Shown here in pieces: positions 1-7,134 of a stretch of DNA of 64,000 bases. Both the position numbers and the translations under genes were made by a program. The stretch's first letter is position 1; each line of letters begins with the position of its first letter. The notes under the pieces are model-generated. The model saw only the letters and a program-made list of their open reading frames with translations. It was not told the DNA's origin and made no database searches. This DNA is from Actinomycetes bacterium (lineage in GTDB: Bacteria; Actinomycetota; Actinomycetes; Mycobacteriales; Mycobacteriaceae), in contig JAEYMI010000035.1 of the NCBI GenBank assembly GCA_023461275.1, positions 27,930 through 91,929 on the forward strand, written 5' to 3'.

Positions 1-245
1 TCGTTGGTCTTGGTGGCCACCGACTTCACCAGTTGGGCGCCGAGGTTCTCGAAGGGGTCGGAGAGGTCGATGTCGCGGGCGATGGTGACACCGTCGTTGG
101 TGACGCTGGGGCCACCGAATGCCTTGGCGAGCACCACGTGCCGTCCACGCGGACCCAGGGTCACCTTGACCGCGTCGGCGAGCTGGTTGATGCCGCGCTC
201 CAACGCCCGGCGGGCCTTGTCGTCGAATTCAATCTGTTTGGGCAT
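1..245 (-). CDS. groEL1: 60 kDa chaperonin GroEL1, N-terminal part (cut by window edge)
   Basis: N-terminal 81 residues of a GroEL subunit, the ring-forming ATP-dependent folding chaperone of the cytosol; the rest lies beyond position 1. Reading leftward from the ATG at 245 the protein starts MPKQIEFDDKARRALERG and continues with VKVTLGPRGRHVVLAKAFGG and VTNDGVTIARDI, the equatorial ATP-binding segment. The RHVVLAKAFGG wording matches the groES-linked paralogue GroEL1 of mycobacteria; GroEL2 has a different sequence there (established knowledge). It lies downstream of groES in the same direction with a 125-nt spacer containing a strong hairpin. The paralogue-specific C-terminus, His-rich in mycobacterial GroEL1, cannot be seen. 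Confidence 0.93.
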   Translation of the reverse strand, partial: MPKQIEFDDKARRALERGINQLADAVKVTLGPRGRHVVLAKAFGGPSVTNDGVTIARDIDLSDPFENLGAQLVKSVATKTN

Positions 246-304
246 GAGTCACTTTCAAGAGAATGGAGGTTTGACGATCAGAGGATGACCGCCGCTGCAG
301 ACGG

Positions 305-344
305 CTCCGCCCCGGCGTCCTGCGTGCAGGCTGCCGGGGCGGAG
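305..344. promoter_or_regulatory. Strong intercistronic hairpin between groES and groEL1
   Basis: A perfect 12-bp inverted repeat, CTCCGCCCCGGC at 305-316 and its complement at 333-344, encloses a second 5-bp stem (CCTGC/GCAGG). No T-run follows it in the direction of transcription, so it is not a canonical intrinsic terminator. It could be an attenuator, an RNA-processing site or a stability element that sets the groES:groEL1 ratio (inference). Confidence 0.7.
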
Positions 345-370
345 AAGACTCGCGAAGTGGACGCGGGTAC

Positions 371-670
371 TTACTTGCCGACGACTGCCAGCACGTCGCG
401 TGCCGACAGGATCAGGTACTCCTCACCGGCGTACTTGATTTCGGTGCCGCCGTACTTGCTGTAGATGACGGTGTCGCCCTCTTTGACGTCCACGGGGACG
501 CGGTTGCCCTGCTCGGTGACACGGCCTTCGCCGACGGCGATGACGGTGCCCTCTTGCGGCTTCTCCTTGGCGGTGTCCGGGATGACGAGGCCCGACGCGG
601 TGGTCGTCTCCGCTTCCACGGCCTGAACCAGGATCTTGTCCTCGAGCGGCTTGATGTTCACGCTGGACAC
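371..670 (-). CDS. groES: 10 kDa co-chaperonin GroES
   Basis: GroES forms the heptameric lid of the GroEL folding chamber. The 99-residue product contains NIKPLEDKILVQ, the mobile-loop segment EAETTTASGLVIPD and the end EYLILSARDVLAVV, nearly identical to mycobacterial GroES (100 aa). A TTG at 685 would add five residues, but the GTG at 670 matches the family length and has an AGGA ribosome site 8 nt upstream, so it is preferred. The gene has its own promoter with an overlapping CIRCE operator at 771-797, and groEL1 follows downstream. Confidence 0.97.
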   Translation of the reverse strand: MSSVNIKPLEDKILVQAVEAETTTASGLVIPDTAKEKPQEGTVIAVGEGRVTEQGNRVPVDVKEGDTVIYSKYGGTEIKYAGEEYLILSARDVLAVVGK

Positions 671-770
671 GATGTGAGTCCTCAACTTTCGTTCTGAAGT
701 AAACGAATCAACGTTCGGCGGCCCTGGGAAACCCCGTCGTCGCGGGTGAACGAGGTTTTTTCAGTGCCAA

Positions 771-797
771 CTAGCACTCTATACATGAGAGTGCCAG
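771..797. promoter_or_regulatory. CIRCE operator (HrcA binding site)
   Basis: CTAGCACTC at 771-779, a 9-nt spacer and GAGTGCCAG at 789-797. This is the CIRCE architecture (9-bp arms, 9-nt spacer; consensus TTAGCACTC-N9-GAGTGCTAA), and 8 of 9 arm positions are complementary. It lies about 100 nt upstream of groES, where the heat-shock repressor HrcA binds in actinobacteria and other bacteria (established knowledge). Confidence 0.93.
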
Positions 798-804
798 CAC
801 TCAA
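776..804 (-). promoter_or_regulatory. Predicted groES promoter overlapping CIRCE
   Basis: On the minus strand, TTGAGT (804-799) and TAGAGT (781-776) are separated by 17 nt, fitting a housekeeping sigma-factor promoter with a TANNNT -10. The CIRCE arms cover the -10 and spacer, so HrcA binding should exclude RNA polymerase. The hexamers are seen in the sequence; promoter function is inferred. Confidence 0.6.
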
Positions 805-822
805 GGGTCGGGTCTGCAAAAA

Positions 823-2334
823 TCACTCCGACGCGATCACGGCCGATTGCCGAACCCGGCGCATCCACCACAAGGTACCCAACGCGCCGAGAAGACCGAC
901 CAGGGACAGTCCACTGACCAGCCAGATCGCCGTGGTCATGCCGCCGAGCAGCTCGCCCGGCGCCGAACTTCCGCCCGCGCCGGCCAGAATAGCGGTCACC
1001 ACCGCCATCATCAGCGCACCGCCGACCTGGACACTGGTGTTGACCAGCCCCGACGCCAGACCTTGTTCGTCGTCGTCGACTCCGGCGGTGCCCTGTGCGT
1101 TGACCGACGGGAAGGTGACCGCGAACCCGATGCCCAGCAGGACGATGGTGGGCAGCAGGAAGTCGGCGTAGCCCATGCCGGGCTGCGCCCGCGCGAACCA
1201 GAGGTAACCGCCGAGGAAGGCCGCGAACCCGAGAAGCATCAGCGCCGGCGTCGGCACCCGATCGAGCACACGATCCATCCGCAATGCGCTGCCGGCGACG
1301 ATGAGTCCGGCCGGCAGGAAGCCAAGAGCCATCGCCAGCGGTGACCAGCCCAGCGAGTTCTGCAGATACAGCGTCACCACGAACTGGAAGGCGACGTAGC
1401 CGCCGAACATCAATGCCGCGGAGATGTTGGCGTGCACCAGCAGATAAGACCGCAGGATGCCCAGGCGAACCAACGGATGGGCGTGTCGGCGTTCGATGAT
1501 GACGAACGCAACGGCCAACACCGCAGCGGCGACAAGGGTGATGATCGTCGACGGCGATCCCCAGCCCACCTCGGGTGCCTGCACGACTCCGAAGACGAGC
1601 AGCAACAGCGCTGCGGTACTGGTGAGGGCGCCGGCGACGTCGAACTGCGCCCACCGGAATCCACCGGTATCCGCCTTCGGGATGACCAGGAAGCCCGCGA
1701 CGAGCAAGGCGATCGCGACCGGCCCGGGGAAGATCAGCGTGGCGCGCCACGACAGTTCGGTCAGAAGTCCACCGAACACCAGACCGAGGGAGAATCCGCT
1801 GGCACCGCACACGGTGTAGATCGACAGCGCGCGGTTTCGGGCCGGCCCTTCGACGAAGGTCGTGGTGATGATCGACAGGCCCGCCGGGACGGTGAATGCC
1901 GCGGCGACACCCTTGATGAAGCGCAGCGCGACGATCAGCGCGGTGATGTCGACCAGAGCGCTGATCACCGACGCGACGCCGAACACCGCGAGTGCTCCGA
2001 GGAACACCCGCCGACGGCCGAGCAGGTCACTGGTACGCCCGCCAAGGAGCAGCAGACCGCCGTAGCCGAGCACGTAGCCGCTGACGATCCATTGCAACTG
2101 TGCGGAATCCATGTGCAGGTCAGCGCCTATCGACGGCAGCGCGACGCCGACCATCGAGATGTCGAGTCCGTCGAGGAACAGCGCTCCGGCGAGCACGACC
2201 AGCAGAATCCAGGTCTTCGACGTCCAGCCGGATGCCGAGGTGATGTGTGGGGTGGGGCCCAGGTGTGGGTGTGTAGGCGACGGCGAAAGAGTGGGTGATG
2301 GCGCTGGAGGCCGGCGATGCGTTGTTTCGGTCAT
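823..2334 (-). CDS. MFS drug:H+ antiporter, DHA2 (EmrB/QacA) family
   Basis: An inner-membrane exporter of 503 residues with about 14 hydrophobic segments, the length and topology of the EmrB/QacA family. A DHA-type motif (LDGLDISMVGVALPSIG) lies in the first membrane helix, and the MFS loop motif GGRTSDLLGRRRVFLG lies between helices 2 and 3. The ATG at 2334 is preferred to a TTG at 2358 because a TATAGT -10 box sits 7 nt upstream of it. The gene is divergent from a MarR-family gene, the classic arrangement of a drug pump and its repressor, so control by that regulator is likely. The substrate cannot be read from sequence. Confidence 0.9.
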   Translation of the reverse strand: MTETTHRRPPAPSPTLSPSPTHPHLGPTPHITSASGWTSKTWILLVVLAGALFLDGLDISMVGVALPSIGADLHMDSAQLQWIVSGYVLGYGGLLLLGGRTSDLLGRRRVFLGALAVFGVASVISALVDITALIVALRFIKGVAAAFTVPAGLSIITTTFVEGPARNRALSIYTVCGASGFSLGLVFGGLLTELSWRATLIFPGPVAIALLVAGFLVIPKADTGGFRWAQFDVAGALTSTAALLLLVFGVVQAPEVGWGSPSTIITLVAAAVLAVAFVIIERRHAHPLVRLGILRSYLLVHANISAALMFGGYVAFQFVVTLYLQNSLGWSPLAMALGFLPAGLIVAGSALRMDRVLDRVPTPALMLLGFAAFLGGYLWFARAQPGMGYADFLLPTIVLLGIGFAVTFPSVNAQGTAGVDDDEQGLASGLVNTSVQVGGALMMAVVTAILAGAGGSSAPGELLGGMTTAIWLVSGLSLVGLLGALGTLWWMRRVRQSAVIASE

Positions 2335-2432
2335 ACCTCGGACTATATGCGTCTGCATTCATTGTGTCTGCATTAATCAATGTCACATTTTATGTGTGCG
2401 CATCTAATGCAGGTGCGATGTATGATGCGGGC
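2335..2432. promoter_or_regulatory. Divergent promoter and operator region of the MFS pump and MarR gene
   Basis: This 98-bp AT-rich spacer separates two start codons. A TATAGT box (2347-2342, minus) is 7 nt before the pump ATG, and a TATGAT box (2421-2426, plus) is 6 nt before the marR ATG, so both transcripts may be leaderless. Between them lie AATGCAGAC twice on the minus strand (2359-2351 and 2374-2366, 15 bp apart) and AATGCAGGT on the plus strand (2406-2414). TAATGCAG therefore forms a separated inverted repeat, a likely MarR operator. Confidence 0.6.
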
Positions 2433-2876
2433 ATGACCACGGAGGTTCACGACGGCGACGCAGCGGAGCATGACGCGCTCGCGGCCGCGTGGCAGGACCT
2501 CTCCGTTCGGTATCACCAGATTTCCTGCGCGGTCGACCGCGAGCTACAGGCCCACCACCAGATCTCCGGCAGCGAGTTCGAGATTCTCGAATTGCTCTGG
2601 GCCGCAGACAATCACAGCCAGCGCATGAGTGACCTGTCCCCCAAGGTGCACCTGAGCCAGAGCGCGATGTCGCGGGCGGTGGCCCGCCTGGAAAAGGACG
2701 GCCTGGTGGAACGCTCGATGTGTGCCACCGACCGCCGTTCGGTGTTCGCCGCGCTCACTCCGGCGGGCGTCGAGCGTTTTGACCAGGCCCGCCCGACGCA
2801 ACGTCGGGTGCTCGCGGAGTTGTCGACGGGGTGCACGCAGTTGCTGCGGGTCGCCGACGGAAACGTCGATTCCTAA
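2433..2876 (+). CDS. MarR-family transcriptional regulator
   Basis: A predicted DNA-binding repressor of 147 residues. The winged-helix region runs from about residue 45 (SEFEILELLW) through the recognition helix LSQSAMSRAVARLEKDGLVER, the wing CATDRRSVFAALT and the typical close TPAGVERF. The start is the ATG at 2433: a TATGAT -10 box lies just 6 nt upstream, and further upstream the frame runs through the AT-rich spacer. The gene is divergent from the MFS pump and probably controls it and itself through the shared spacer. Its 3' end overlaps the convergent DUF2316 gene by 4 nt. The ligand is unknown. Confidence 0.88.
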   Translation: MTTEVHDGDAAEHDALAAAWQDLSVRYHQISCAVDRELQAHHQISGSEFEILELLWAADNHSQRMSDLSPKVHLSQSAMSRAVARLEKDGLVERSMCATDRRSVFAALTPAGVERFDQARPTQRRVLAELSTGCTQLLRVADGNVDS

Positions 2877-3196
2877 CCGGGCCGGTGCGTCAGTCGCTCG
2901 CGAACCTCGGCAGGGGTACTGACGCCGAACCAGCCCCGAGCGGCAGCACGATCTGATTCGGTGAGCGCGCTGTAGCGTGCGGGCTTGTCCCCGCTGTCGA
3001 CAATGATCACGTCGAGCGCATCGCGGACCAACCAGACGTCGGCGGGCCGGGAGCCGTCGACTGCCAGCGCGTGGATGATCCGCTCTTCAGCGACGCCGAG
3101 GGCTTGCGCGAGTTGCGTTGGGGTCCAGCCGGATCGGGCCAGATTCTCGGCGAGTTCAGCCCGGGTTGCCGACACCTGGCTCTCGGTCAGCGACAT
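2873..3196 (-). CDS. DUF2316 family protein (predicted HTH)
   Basis: A 107-residue protein. The N-terminal half (TRAELAENLARSGWTPTQLAQALGVAEERIIHAL) reads as a helix-turn-helix, and the middle (DVWLVRDALDVIIVDSGDKPARYSAL) resembles the DUF2316 family, small proteins of unknown function with a predicted DNA-binding fold. Family membership is by pattern recognition only. It overlaps the convergent marR stop by 4 nt and lies 38 nt upstream of the tsaD stop on the same strand. Without a characterised relative I do not assign a role. Confidence 0.6.
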   Translation of the reverse strand: MSLTESQVSATRAELAENLARSGWTPTQLAQALGVAEERIIHALAVDGSRPADVWLVRDALDVIIVDSGDKPARYSALTESDRAAARGWFGVSTPAEVRERLTHRPG

Positions 3197-3234
3197 GGGT
3201 TCACCTTACGCCTGAGCGCTTGAGTACCAGAGCG

Positions 3235-4263
3235 CTAGAGCTGGGAACGAACCACCGACAGTCCGGGATCCGAGGCCACCGTCAACGGCGAGGGCTGCGC
3301 TCCCCCACCGATCACATGCGCGCCGAGCGTCGCGATCATCACCCCATTGTCGGTGCACAGCCGCGGCTTGGGTACTCGCAACGTGACCCCGGCAGCAGCA
3401 GCGCGCTCGCGCGCCAGCGAACGAATGCGCGAGTTGGCCGTCGCTCCACCGCCGAGTACCAGGGTGTCGACGCCCAGGTCGTCGCACGCCCGCAGCGCTT
3501 TCATGGTCAGTACGTCGGCGACCGCCTCCTGGAACGACGCCGCGACGTCGGGAATCGGTACGGGTACGCCGTCGCGTCGGCACTTCTCGACGTAGCGTGC
3601 GACGGCGGTTTTGACGCCGCTGAAGGAGAAGTCGTAGCGGGCGTCCTGCTGCCGGGTCATGCCACGCGGGAACGCGATCGCGTTCGGATCTCCCTGTGCC
3701 GCAGCCTTATCCAGGTACGGACCGCCGGGGAAGCCCAGGTCGAGTAGCCGCGCGACCTTGTCGAAGGCCTCACCGGCGGCGTCGTCGACGGTGGTCCCGA
3801 GTTCGACGATCGGCTCGGCGAGGTCGGTGACATGCAAGAGATGCGTGTGGCCGCCGGAGACGAGCAGCGCAACGCATTCCGGCATCGGGCCGTGCTCCAG
3901 GGTGTCGACGGCGACGTGCCCACCGAGATGATTCATCGCGTAGAGCGGAACATCCCACGCCAGCGAATACGCCTTGGCCGCAGACACTCCCACCAGAAGT
4001 GCACCGGCCAGGCCGGGGCCGATGGTCACCGCGATGGCGTCCGGACGGTCGATTCCGGCGGCCTCGCGGGCCCGCTGCATCGTCGGCACGATCGCCTCGA
4101 GATGCGCACGCGAAGCAATCTCGGGCACCACCCCACCGAAGCGGGCGTGCTCGTCGACGCTGGAAGCGACCTCGTCGGCGAGCAGGGTCGCCGACGCACC
4201 GTCCCAGTCGACGATGCCGACACCTGTTTCATCGCAGGAACTCTCGATACCCATGACGATCAT
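3235..4263 (-). CDS. tsaD: tRNA threonylcarbamoyladenosine transferase TsaD
   Basis: TsaD transfers the threonylcarbamoyl group from TC-AMP to A37 of ANN-decoding tRNAs, acting with TsaB and TsaE encoded just upstream. The 342-residue product shows the ASKHA nucleotide fold: GIESSCDETGVGIV at the N-terminus, VTIGPGLAGALLVG near residue 80, the metal-binding pair His112/His116 in NHLGGHVA, and VSGGHTHLL near 134. The ATG at 4263 overlaps the rimI stop as ATGA, indicating translational coupling; an ATG three codons later is also possible. It is the last gene of the alr-tsa operon. Confidence 0.97.
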   Translation of the reverse strand: MIVMGIESSCDETGVGIVDWDGASATLLADEVASSVDEHARFGGVVPEIASRAHLEAIVPTMQRAREAAGIDRPDAIAVTIGPGLAGALLVGVSAAKAYSLAWDVPLYAMNHLGGHVAVDTLEHGPMPECVALLVSGGHTHLLHVTDLAEPIVELGTTVDDAAGEAFDKVARLLDLGFPGGPYLDKAAAQGDPNAIAFPRGMTRQQDARYDFSFSGVKTAVARYVEKCRRDGVPVPIPDVAASFQEAVADVLTMKALRACDDLGVDTLVLGGGATANSRIRSLARERAAAAGVTLRVPKPRLCTDNGVMIATLGAHVIGGGAQPSPLTVASDPGLSVVRSQL

Positions 4264-4790
4264 GACGCGCTCTCCGACGTGGCACTCGGTCCGGCATCGT
4301 CGATACCGGGCCGACCCGAGATGGCCGGCCGCACCATCGTGTACGCGTCGGCGCCGGACGGTTGGTAGTAGCCGCGACGCACCCCGCTGGTGACGAAGCC
4401 ATTGCGCTCGTACAGCGCGATGGCATCCGAATTGTCCACGCGCACTTCGAGGAATACCGGGGCATCCACCGCATCGGCGACGGCGAGCATCACCGACAGC
4501 AACGCCCGCCCGAACCCGCGGCCCCGGCGTGTGGGGGCAACCGCGATCGTATGGATCTCGCAGTCGTAGGCACCCTCGGTACCCAGCGTAGAGATACCGG
4601 CATAGCCCACCAGCGGACCACCGATCACGTCACGGGCGGCGAAGTAGCGGTTGTACGGCGCATTGAGTTCGGCGCGGAAAGCTGTTGCCGGCCAGGGTGA
4701 ATCCTCAGCGAACATCTCACGTTCCAGCGCTGCGCATCGTGGGATGTCGGCGTAGGTCAACGCATCGATCACCAGACCCGTCGACGTCAT
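4260..4790 (-). CDS. rimI: Ribosomal protein S18 alanine N-acetyltransferase-like GNAT
   Basis: A 176-residue GNAT acetyltransferase. The acetyl-CoA loop RRGRGFGRALL lies around residues 88-98, followed by FLEVRVDNSDAIALYERNGF, the hallmark of RimI-type N-alpha-acetyltransferases, and a Tyr-rich end (RRGYYQPSGADAYTM). RimI acetylates the N-terminus of S18 in E. coli; in actinobacteria the same tsaB-rimI-tsaD order occurs and substrates may be broader (inference). It overlaps both neighbours by 4 nt (ATGA each time), so it is translated as part of the tsaB-rimI-tsaD unit. A C-terminal tail of about 20 residues is low-complexity. Confidence 0.92.
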   Translation of the reverse strand: MTSTGLVIDALTYADIPRCAALEREMFAEDSPWPATAFRAELNAPYNRYFAARDVIGGPLVGYAGISTLGTEGAYDCEIHTIAVAPTRRGRGFGRALLSVMLAVADAVDAPVFLEVRVDNSDAIALYERNGFVTSGVRRGYYQPSGADAYTMVRPAISGRPGIDDAGPSATSESAS

Positions 4791-5485
4791 GACGGCCTCC
4801 CGGCAGCAGCATTGACGGCGGGAGCACGTTCGACGGCATCAGGTCGGCGCAGGTACAGCGGGGTCAGCGGTGCCGGCGCCGCACCGGACACCAGCTCGGG
4901 TCGCGCAGCCTCGACGAGACCTGCCACCGTCGGGACGGTCCCAGACCCGACCGGCCGGTCGAACAGTGCTGTGTGAGTGAGAGATCCGACGACCACGTCG
5001 ATCTGCTCAGTGGCCACTGCCTCGACGACATCCGCCGGTGCGGTGACATCGGGACCGGACACCCGGACGCGATCGACGTAGCGCGCCCAGTAGATTTCCC
5101 GACGACGGGCATCGGTCACCACGAGCACCGACGACAACAACGGATCATCGGCATACTGTTGTGCGGCAACGGCATCCAGCGAGCACACCGGATAGGCGGG
5201 GATGGCCAGGGCGTCGGCGAACGCTGCGCCGGTGGCCATCCCGACGCGCAGACCGGTGAACGGACCGGGCCCACACCCGACGACGACCGCTGCAAGATCG
5301 GCCCGGGCCACGCCCGACTCCTCGAGACTCTCGGCGATCAGCGTGGTCAACACCTCGGCGTGCCGGCGATGATCGGACACCGAACGCTGTGCGCAGATCC
5401 TCGCCAACCCGGTTGCCTCGCCGGATAACTCCGCGACTCCGGTGACCACGGTGTCGGTCGCGGTATCGATGGCCAGAACGTACAT
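4787..5485 (-). CDS. tsaB: tRNA t6A biosynthesis scaffold protein TsaB
   Basis: TsaB is the inactive ASKHA paralogue of TsaD that dimerises with it and recruits TsaE for t6A37 synthesis. The 232-residue protein opens LAIDTATDTVVTGVAEL, has the conserved VVVGCGPGPFTGLRVGMATG near residues 66-85 and the TsaB-typical hydrophobic segment after it. The ATG at 5485 directly abuts the TAG stop of tsaE, and its own stop overlaps rimI as ATGA. Gene order tsaE-tsaB-rimI-tsaD is as in mycobacteria (Rv3422c-Rv3419c). Confidence 0.95.
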   Translation of the reverse strand: MYVLAIDTATDTVVTGVAELSGEATGLARICAQRSVSDHRRHAEVLTTLIAESLEESGVARADLAAVVVGCGPGPFTGLRVGMATGAAFADALAIPAYPVCSLDAVAAQQYADDPLLSSVLVVTDARRREIYWARYVDRVRVSGPDVTAPADVVEAVATEQIDVVVGSLTHTALFDRPVGSGTVPTVAGLVEAARPELVSGAAPAPLTPLYLRRPDAVERAPAVNAAAGRPS

Positions 5486-5959
5486 CTACGCACCCGCCTT
5501 GTCGTCAACCCACTGCCACGCTGCGCGTCGGACATCGGAGTCCTCGTCGCGCCGCAAGCGCACGAGTAGGTGGCGATCGGCCAGCCGCTCGGCCACCCCT
5601 TCACCCCACTCAACGACGACCACCGCGTCCTCCAGGTCGGTATCGAGGTCCAGGGCATCGAGTTCGTCGAGTCCGCCGAGCCGATAGGCGTCGACGTGCA
5701 CCATGCCCGGCCGCCCCGGAGCACCGGGTCGATGCTCCCGAGCGATGATGAACGTCGGCGACGACACCCGCCCCACGACCCCGAGGCCGTCGGCGATTCC
5801 CCTTGTGAGAGCGGTCTTTCCGGCCCCAAGCGGGCCGTCGAGAATCACCAGATCACCAGCCGACAGCGTACCGGCCAGTTCTCGTCCCAACGTTTCGGTG
5901 TCTTCGACGGTGGGCAGGGTTTTCTCGTTCTGGGTTTTCTCGTGCTGGCGGCCGGTCAC
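5486..5959 (-). CDS. tsaE: tRNA t6A biosynthesis ATPase TsaE
   Basis: TsaE is the P-loop ATPase that binds TsaBD and drives cycles of t6A synthesis. The product has a Walker A GPLGAGKTALTRG near residue 42, SSPTFIIAREH (the conserved SPTF segment), HVDAYRL and VVVEWGEGVAERL, all diagnostic. I prefer the GTG at 5959, giving 157 residues, because it forms a GTGA overlap with the stop of the upstream hydrolase; an ATG at 5995 would add 12 residues and a longer overlap. It abuts tsaB in the operon. Confidence 0.94.
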   Translation of the reverse strand: MTGRQHEKTQNEKTLPTVEDTETLGRELAGTLSAGDLVILDGPLGAGKTALTRGIADGLGVVGRVSSPTFIIAREHRPGAPGRPGMVHVDAYRLGGLDELDALDLDTDLEDAVVVVEWGEGVAERLADRHLLVRLRRDEDSDVRRAAWQWVDDKAGA

Positions 5960-7134
5960 TGCACAACGCTCCTGCGCGACATCAGCTTCCGCCATCCGCG
6001 CGGATGCCCACGATTGATCCTCGAGCGTGAGACGAGCTCGTCGATCGCGTCGGTGACCGTCATCGGACGCTCCATCTGCACCATGTGCCCGGCACGTTCG
6101 ACCACGATCAGTTCGCTGTCGTCGCCGAGTTCGGAGTACATCCGGACCGAGTTCGGCAAGGGTGTCATCCGGTCGGCATCACCGCAGATGACGACTGTCG
6201 GAACTTCGGCGAGAATGCCCAAAGCGGTGGACTCGTCGTGCATTTCCAGGGCATGCAGGAAGTTGACGACGGTGGGCAGCGGGGTGTTCTGGATCATCTT
6301 CTCCACCGCGCGGCCGACGTTGGGGCTGTAGAAGTCCGGGCCGAAACTCGCCGCGAGCAGTACCGGCTCGAATGCCGCGCGAGTGATGCCGCGGCCCGCC
6401 TTGACCAGCCCGGGGATGCGGCGCACCGACAGCCGGAACAGGTCGACGATGGGGCTGCTGAGTCCTTCCCCGAGTCCGGCTTCGGTCAGTCCGCGTGCGG
6501 CAGTCGCCACCAGGGCCGCCCCGGCGATCTGACCGTTGGGGCCGAACATCTGCGGGTGGCGCCGCGCCATGCCGAGCAACGCCATGCCGCCCATCGAATG
6601 TCCCACCAGCACAACGGGTCCGCGCGGAGCGGTGGCCGCGATGACGGTGGCGGTGTCGTCGGCGATTTGCGCGATGGTGCAGGTTTCGGCGGGCGCGGAC
6701 TCGCTGTTCCCGTGGCCACGATGGTCGAAGAACACCAAGCGGATGCGTCGGCCCGCCCAGCGCCGCGCGAGTTGATAGCGCTGGAAGTGCCAGCTGGCCA
6801 TCCGCAGACTGAAGCCGTGCACGAACACGACGGTGACCTCGGGCTCGGTCGGCTTCGACCAGCGCCGTCCGACGCCGTCGCCGGGGTCGTCATCACCGAG
6901 GTAGACGCTGCGCACGGCGAGCGCGACCCCGTCGTCGGCGAGCACGGTCTCCGCTTCGTCGGTGTAGATCTCGGTGAAATCGACATCCGCATAAGGATCG
7001 TCGATCTTCAGCGCCCGCGACCTCGCGATGTTGCGCGCGGCACCGCCCGCCGCGACGGCCCCGAGCGCCGCCACTCCGGTGAGCCCGCCCAGCCAGCCAA
7101 GGCGCTGCTTGTCGGCGCTATCCACGGCCGCCAC
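5956..7134 (-). CDS. Membrane-anchored alpha/beta hydrolase
   Basis: An alpha/beta-hydrolase of about 392 residues. A single N-terminal hydrophobic segment (LGWLGGLTGVAALGAVAAGG) probably anchors it to the membrane. VVFVHGFSLRMASW forms the oxyanion region, VLVGHSMGGMALLG holds the nucleophilic Ser, ICGDADRMTPL the acid, and ERAGHMVQMERP the catalytic His, so the triad is complete. The GTG at 7134 overlaps the alr stop by 17 nt; the open frame continues upstream inside alr but without support. It lies between alr and tsaE as in related actinobacteria. The substrate is unknown; lipid esters are plausible for this type. Confidence 0.85.
   Translation of the reverse strand: MAAVDSADKQRLGWLGGLTGVAALGAVAAGGAARNIARSRALKIDDPYADVDFTEIYTDEAETVLADDGVALAVRSVYLGDDDPGDGVGRRWSKPTEPEVTVVFVHGFSLRMASWHFQRYQLARRWAGRRIRLVFFDHRGHGNSESAPAETCTIAQIADDTATVIAATAPRGPVVLVGHSMGGMALLGMARRHPQMFGPNGQIAGAALVATAARGLTEAGLGEGLSSPIVDLFRLSVRRIPGLVKAGRGITRAAFEPVLLAASFGPDFYSPNVGRAVEKMIQNTPLPTVVNFLHALEMHDESTALGILAEVPTVVICGDADRMTPLPNSVRMYSELGDDSELIVVERAGHMVQMERPMTVTDAIDELVSRSRINRGHPRGWRKLMSRRSVVQ

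Noticed and set aside
305..344. Intrinsic terminator after groES
   Set aside because: The hairpin is strong but no T-run follows on the transcribed strand, and groEL1 lies immediately downstream.
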